Source of the DNA: Trematomus loennbergii | Lineage: Eukaryota > Chordata > Actinopteri > Perciformes > Nototheniidae | Reading direction: 5' to 3' | NCBI GenBank assembly: GCA_012861695.1 | Contig: JAAOOA010000002.1 | Coordinates: 31,020,873 to 31,084,872 of the forward strand | DNA: 64,000 bases | Shown here: in pieces, positions 60,296 through 64,000 of the stretch | Layout: every line of letters begins with the position of its first letter | Numbering within the stretch: position 1 is the first letter of the stretch | Notes under the pieces: generated by a model | What the model saw: the letters and a program-made list of their open reading frames with translations, nothing else | Told to the model about the DNA's origin: nothing | Database searches by the model: none | Made by a program: the position numbers and the translations under genes

Positions 60296-63200
60296 TTAAG
60301 TACAAATACTGTTCTCTATCTCTGCAGGGTCCAGGTATGAGTAGGGTAGTTCAAGATGTGAGTTTCTTGTTGTTATTGCTTCACTGAGGCACGACAATGC
60401 TGCTTGGAATTCCTTTATCATCTGCTTAGGCTCAGGCTCATCAAATCGTTGCTCTGGGTATGTTCCCAAGGGAATCTGCCAGAAGGATGAAATCAGGAAA
60501 CAAAGTTTGTGGTAAAAAAACATCAGGATAGGACATCCTTCTGTAAGTATTTATGACGCCAAACTTACATAGTCTGCATATCTGTCTGAAAGCAACCAAG
60601 TCAATGCTGCAAATTGGACTGTATCGCCAACATTCGGGAGGGTCTCCAGGACCGGCTTCATGCTTGACCGCCCCTTGGTGGTTGGAGGAGGTTTGCGCAG
60701 AAGGAACGGCCGTTGGGGGCCCAGGAGTTGTAGTCATACTAAATGATGAAAAAAAACATTATAGAAAAAAAGGCAACATTTACTCCATTGTAATGCTCAG
60801 CTAATGTCCTGCAAACACAATGGTTATTGTAAAGGAAACGAAAGCAGTTGGCTGGTCTGCCAAACTTATACTTGATCAGTACAGATGTAGCACCTAATTT
60901 AGGACAGTTTGAAACACGAGGGCTGTGGTCGGCACGGGGTCTGCCCTCGCTCAAGGGAAAACCTCCAGCTTGACTTGAGACCGCGCCCGTGATAAATAAA
61001 TGTAATTATAAATTAATATAATTAATATTATATTGCCAGCTGCAATGGATCATTGATCCACCAGGGGGTGCAGTGGGGTTCCACACTGGAGCTCATGTGA
61101 AATAAAGTCTGATACTGTACGCTGGATGTACAGTATGTCTGGTACTACTGTATAGCAGATCTTTGTTAAGATCCAAATGTCACGGATAGGATCATACCCT
61201 GTGCTTAATAAGAGACATGTAATCATTTACAAAACATCACCATGTGTTATTTAACAAAATAATGTTGTTTAGTCGAAAAAAACGAACGGGAGGAAATGCA
61301 GCCCGGCTCTCGATTTTTAATCCTAATTTAATCATCATCTTCACCACGATCATTTCTGTTTATGTTTGCCGAATTGACATGAAATTACTGACAAATATGA
61401 ATATACTGTATTCAACATCATTAAAACGTTATTAACGTGCCTAAACTCAGTAATTCACTAAAAATATTTATATTTTAATGAAGCCTCGTCAGGCAGATCA
61501 GGATCCCGACGGGTGTTATTTTCCCCATAATGACCAAGTCGCTGCAAATTATCCCGCTTATTACATGGCCACATTCTCAACAAAGTAACGACATGACTCC
61601 CAATATTAATTGAAATGCTTTTATGGATTTAGAAAATGTTTTTACTGATTTAAAAAATAGTTGTATGTATTGATGTAAATTGACATGCATCCGCTAAGAA
61701 AAATAGTCACTAGACACTTGATACAGTGGCTTTTGGCAAAGCAGAAAAAGAACACTCAAACCGAGAGATGAGTTATTGTTATTACAACGTGACTTCAATA
61801 TTATTTAACAACTCTTTTTATTGGGTTCTTTTATTTGGGGTTAAGTACATTGTCAGAATAAGTGAGAAATGGATTTAACTTCTGTTAGACAGCTATCATA
61901 CATACTGAAGAAATATTGACTGTGAATGTATGGCATTCATAATGATATCTAATTACATTAACTGTGAATGTCCTTCATTTTATTTAAAATAAAATAAAAT
62001 AACAAAAGATTTTTGTATGGATATTTGAGACGTTTATGCTTCCCGGACTGCAAGCCAGCAACATGTGCTTTTCTGCTGCTCAATAAAGTTACCTTTTGCA
62101 CCTTCGATGCACCGCCTCCGACTCCTATCTCTCGGCACTACAATACTATTGTTAATAGTTCATTCTTATCTAAAAACAGCGGGACGATAGCTCATATATG
62201 AGCGCAGTAATGGTTGGTATCTAATTACTTATTTAGAATGGTGATATACACAGTGATAGATGTTAAGGACTAACGTTTATAATAAATAGCCTAGTATTTA
62301 TCCATATTCATCATAATATTTATATATTCAACAACCATTTTTAATGTAAAAGGCTCATAAAATAAAAACACAACACTGTCATTGCAAGTGACACTCAGTT
62401 AGTTGACTTTTATGTTCAACTGCTAAATTCGTTACTGATAAAAAAGGGCTTCTACCTAATTACCTTAAATAAACTCACTAATTAATGAAAACAGTTCAAT
62501 ACGCATTATTCTTATTCTTATCATTCTTTATGAGCGCAGAAATAGTCTTCAAATCAGACCTGTTTTTTAAATGAAATCTGACGGCAGGCAGGCAGCTCTG
62601 ATCACCTAATGATAAATGCGCCACACCTAATTGCCGGCCATTCAGCCACAGCTCCCTCTATACAAATCAAACTGTAGACAGTGTGAAAGCACTTATTGTT
62701 TTAAATAATGGTCGGAATGTGACCTGTGAGCCTTCTGAATTACCGTGGGACAGCACATTCTAAACTAAAATGTTCGATCAATAAAGTAACATCTTATCTT
62801 ATCTTAATAATATCTTCATATTAATAATAATAATAAATCATACAGTATGTGTCTGAAAGGGAGCAGGAGGAAGCAAACAAAAAATATACTGCATATTAAA
62901 GCAAACGATTGTAAAGGTAAAAGTATGAGCATAACAAATAAAGAAGTGTAATGTAAACATTTACATTATTATTAGGATTATTTAATATATAAAGACTATA
63001 TATTATTGAATTACAAGATTAGATATACTTTATTTGATCTAAAATATTGATGTGTTCAAATGCTCTTCAAAACACAACTGAAAGTCCATGAAAAGTTGTC
63101 TTTCTGTATTTGTGAATGAAGCGCCATCTCCTGGTTAAATCCTGAAATTGAAAATCTGGCAATGCCCTCTTGGAAAATAGTGGGAGGGCTTAACATTCCC

Positions 63201-64000
63201 AGACGCTGGTTTTAGGCAGGTCTTAGGCAGGAAGCTGTAAGCTGGAGTCCTATCTGGAGTGCTACATCTGTACATTTTCTAATGCCCCAACTCTTTACCT
63301 GCCCACTGTTTACGGCAGCATGTTGAACCGTCGTTGTGAAGATCACCATGGTTGTGAACTTGACCACTTCCTCGACAGTATGAAAGGCTGCTGGAAACCC
63401 TGTTGGCAGCACAATATGTTCATAACCACATAATGGGTTTATATTGTATCACTATGTGCATTCAAATATACTATTATAATATGTCTTATATTTACAAATG
63501 ACTTCAGAATATTGGACAAATACCTGAGGCTTTGTTTCCTAAGAAGCCATGTGTGAAGACCTCACTGATCCAGTCCTGCGGCTCAGTGTCTCTATGCACC
63601 TCACAGTCTGAGGGATACTAGTGCTCCACTACTGCCTTCACAAAGCTGGTAAACACAACACAGTTGTAGTTTTAATAATATGAGTGCCTGAGAATGTCTC
63701 TAATGGTGTTTGTACAATGAATCACTGTGGACAGTCACAATATTTATGAATAGGTAAAACCTTTGGATGATGTTCCACAGCTTCAGGCCATCATCTCTGT
63801 AGTAAAAGTTGGGGATAGACTCCAGTCCTCGTGCAGCGATGTTCTCCGGCAGACAGAGAGAGCTGTAGGTCATTTCAGAGAGATCCCTTCTCATGAGCTC
63901 AATTACTCCATCAAATCCAAGTGAACTCTAACAAATCAAAAATACACATATACCATCAGACACGTTTATTGACATCAAATTAGAAACCATCCAAAACGGC
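60296..64000 (-). pseudogene. Lipoxygenase (ALOX family) copy 4, exons 10-14, broken; 5' part outside the window
   Basis: Exons: 10, 63761-63927; 11, 63524-63645; 12, 63299-63399; 13, 60569-60738; 14, 60296-60475. Exon 12 has VQHAAVNSGQ, the usual His/Asn ligand pair. Exon 11 has an in-frame TAG at 63,618-63,620, where copies 2 and 3 read TAT in HYYPSD. Exon 13 is 170 instead of 171 bp (1-bp loss near 60,706). The C-terminus reads IENSICT, so the terminal Ile that serves as an iron ligand is replaced by Thr. A 2.4-kb TA-target element fills intron 12. Exons 1-9 lie beyond the window, so I cannot judge them. Confidence 0.9.
60882..63270. mobile_element. TA-target (Tc1/mariner-like) non-autonomous element in intron 12 of copy 4
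   Basis: The ends CAGATGTAGCAC on both sides are flanked by TA (60,880-60,881 and 63,271-63,272). The empty site in copy 3 (near 42,266, ATCAATACATATTCT) has one TA. The AT-rich 2.39-kb interior has no transposase ORF. Confidence 0.8.

Larger units (their letters stand above)
1..64000. repeat. Tandem array of lipoxygenase-containing segments (four copies, outer two partial)
   Basis: The sequence at position 1 (inside lipoxygenase exon 10) recurs near 25,423, 42,904 and 63,910, always in the same orientation. Flanking introns, exons and intergenic DNA follow in the same order each time. Unit lengths of about 25.4, 17.5 and 21.0 kb differ mainly because of private transposon insertions and deletions. 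Introns and intergenic DNA are still readily aligned by eye, so the duplications are fairly recent. Unit 2 lacks the C1q block found in units 1 and 3. Unit 3 lacks lipoxygenase exons 1-4 and the DNA just upstream. Confidence 0.93.

Overview
The window looks like nuclear DNA of a ray-finned (teleost) fish. It has split vertebrate genes with GT/AG introns, a DIRS-type retrotransposon, fish-type LINE and SINE tails, and many short terminal-inverted-repeat (TIR) DNA transposons. I cannot name the species.

The backbone is a tandem array of one segment that starts over within exon 10 of a lipoxygenase gene at positions 1, about 25,423, about 42,904 and about 63,910. The repeat units are therefore about 25.4, 17.5 and 21.0 kb long. 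Each unit carries a minus-strand animal lipoxygenase (ALOX) gene. From copies 1 to 3 together I could place all 14 exons. Exon lengths (147, 205, 82, 123, 104, 173, 144, 204, 87, 167, 122, 101, 171 and 180 bp) and phases close into a 669-residue protein with a PLAT domain, an HxxxxH iron site, a second His/Asn ligand pair and a C-terminal Ile. Copy 1 (1-7150, 3' end outside the window), copy 3 (41,675-45,033, exons 1-4 missing) and copy 4 (60,296 to the window end, 5' part outside) are clearly broken. Copy 2 (24,218-31,628) has all 14 exons but two 1-bp frameshifts. No copy seen here has an uninterrupted reading frame. Some 1-bp lesions lie in homopolymers and could be sequencing errors. The transposon insertion, the 20-bp deletion, the truncation, the lost splice acceptor and the nonsense codon could not.

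Units 1 and 3 also hold a broken minus-strand C1q-domain exon (13,829-14,205; 51,986-53,250, the latter split by a LINE fragment). Unit 2 lacks it.

The remainder is mostly mobile DNA, and presence or absence between units gives insertion histories. A 2.5-2.7 kb DIRS1-like element sits in intron 8 of copies 1 and 2, while copy 3 has the empty site. A TTAA-target element occurs in all three intergenic regions. Others are private to one unit.

The most unusual structures are three large foldback elements (14,537-17,200; 36,986-39,987; 45,543-49,896), one per unit. Each is flanked by a 7-8 bp target duplication. Empty sites for the first and third lie in a sister unit, and the second lies inside a unit-2-only LINE fragment. 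They share an inner arm sequence, but their outer arms and terminal sequences differ. Some outer arms contain promoter-like or first-exon-like motifs. This suggests a transposon family that swaps or captures its ends, and it is my main candidate for something undescribed.
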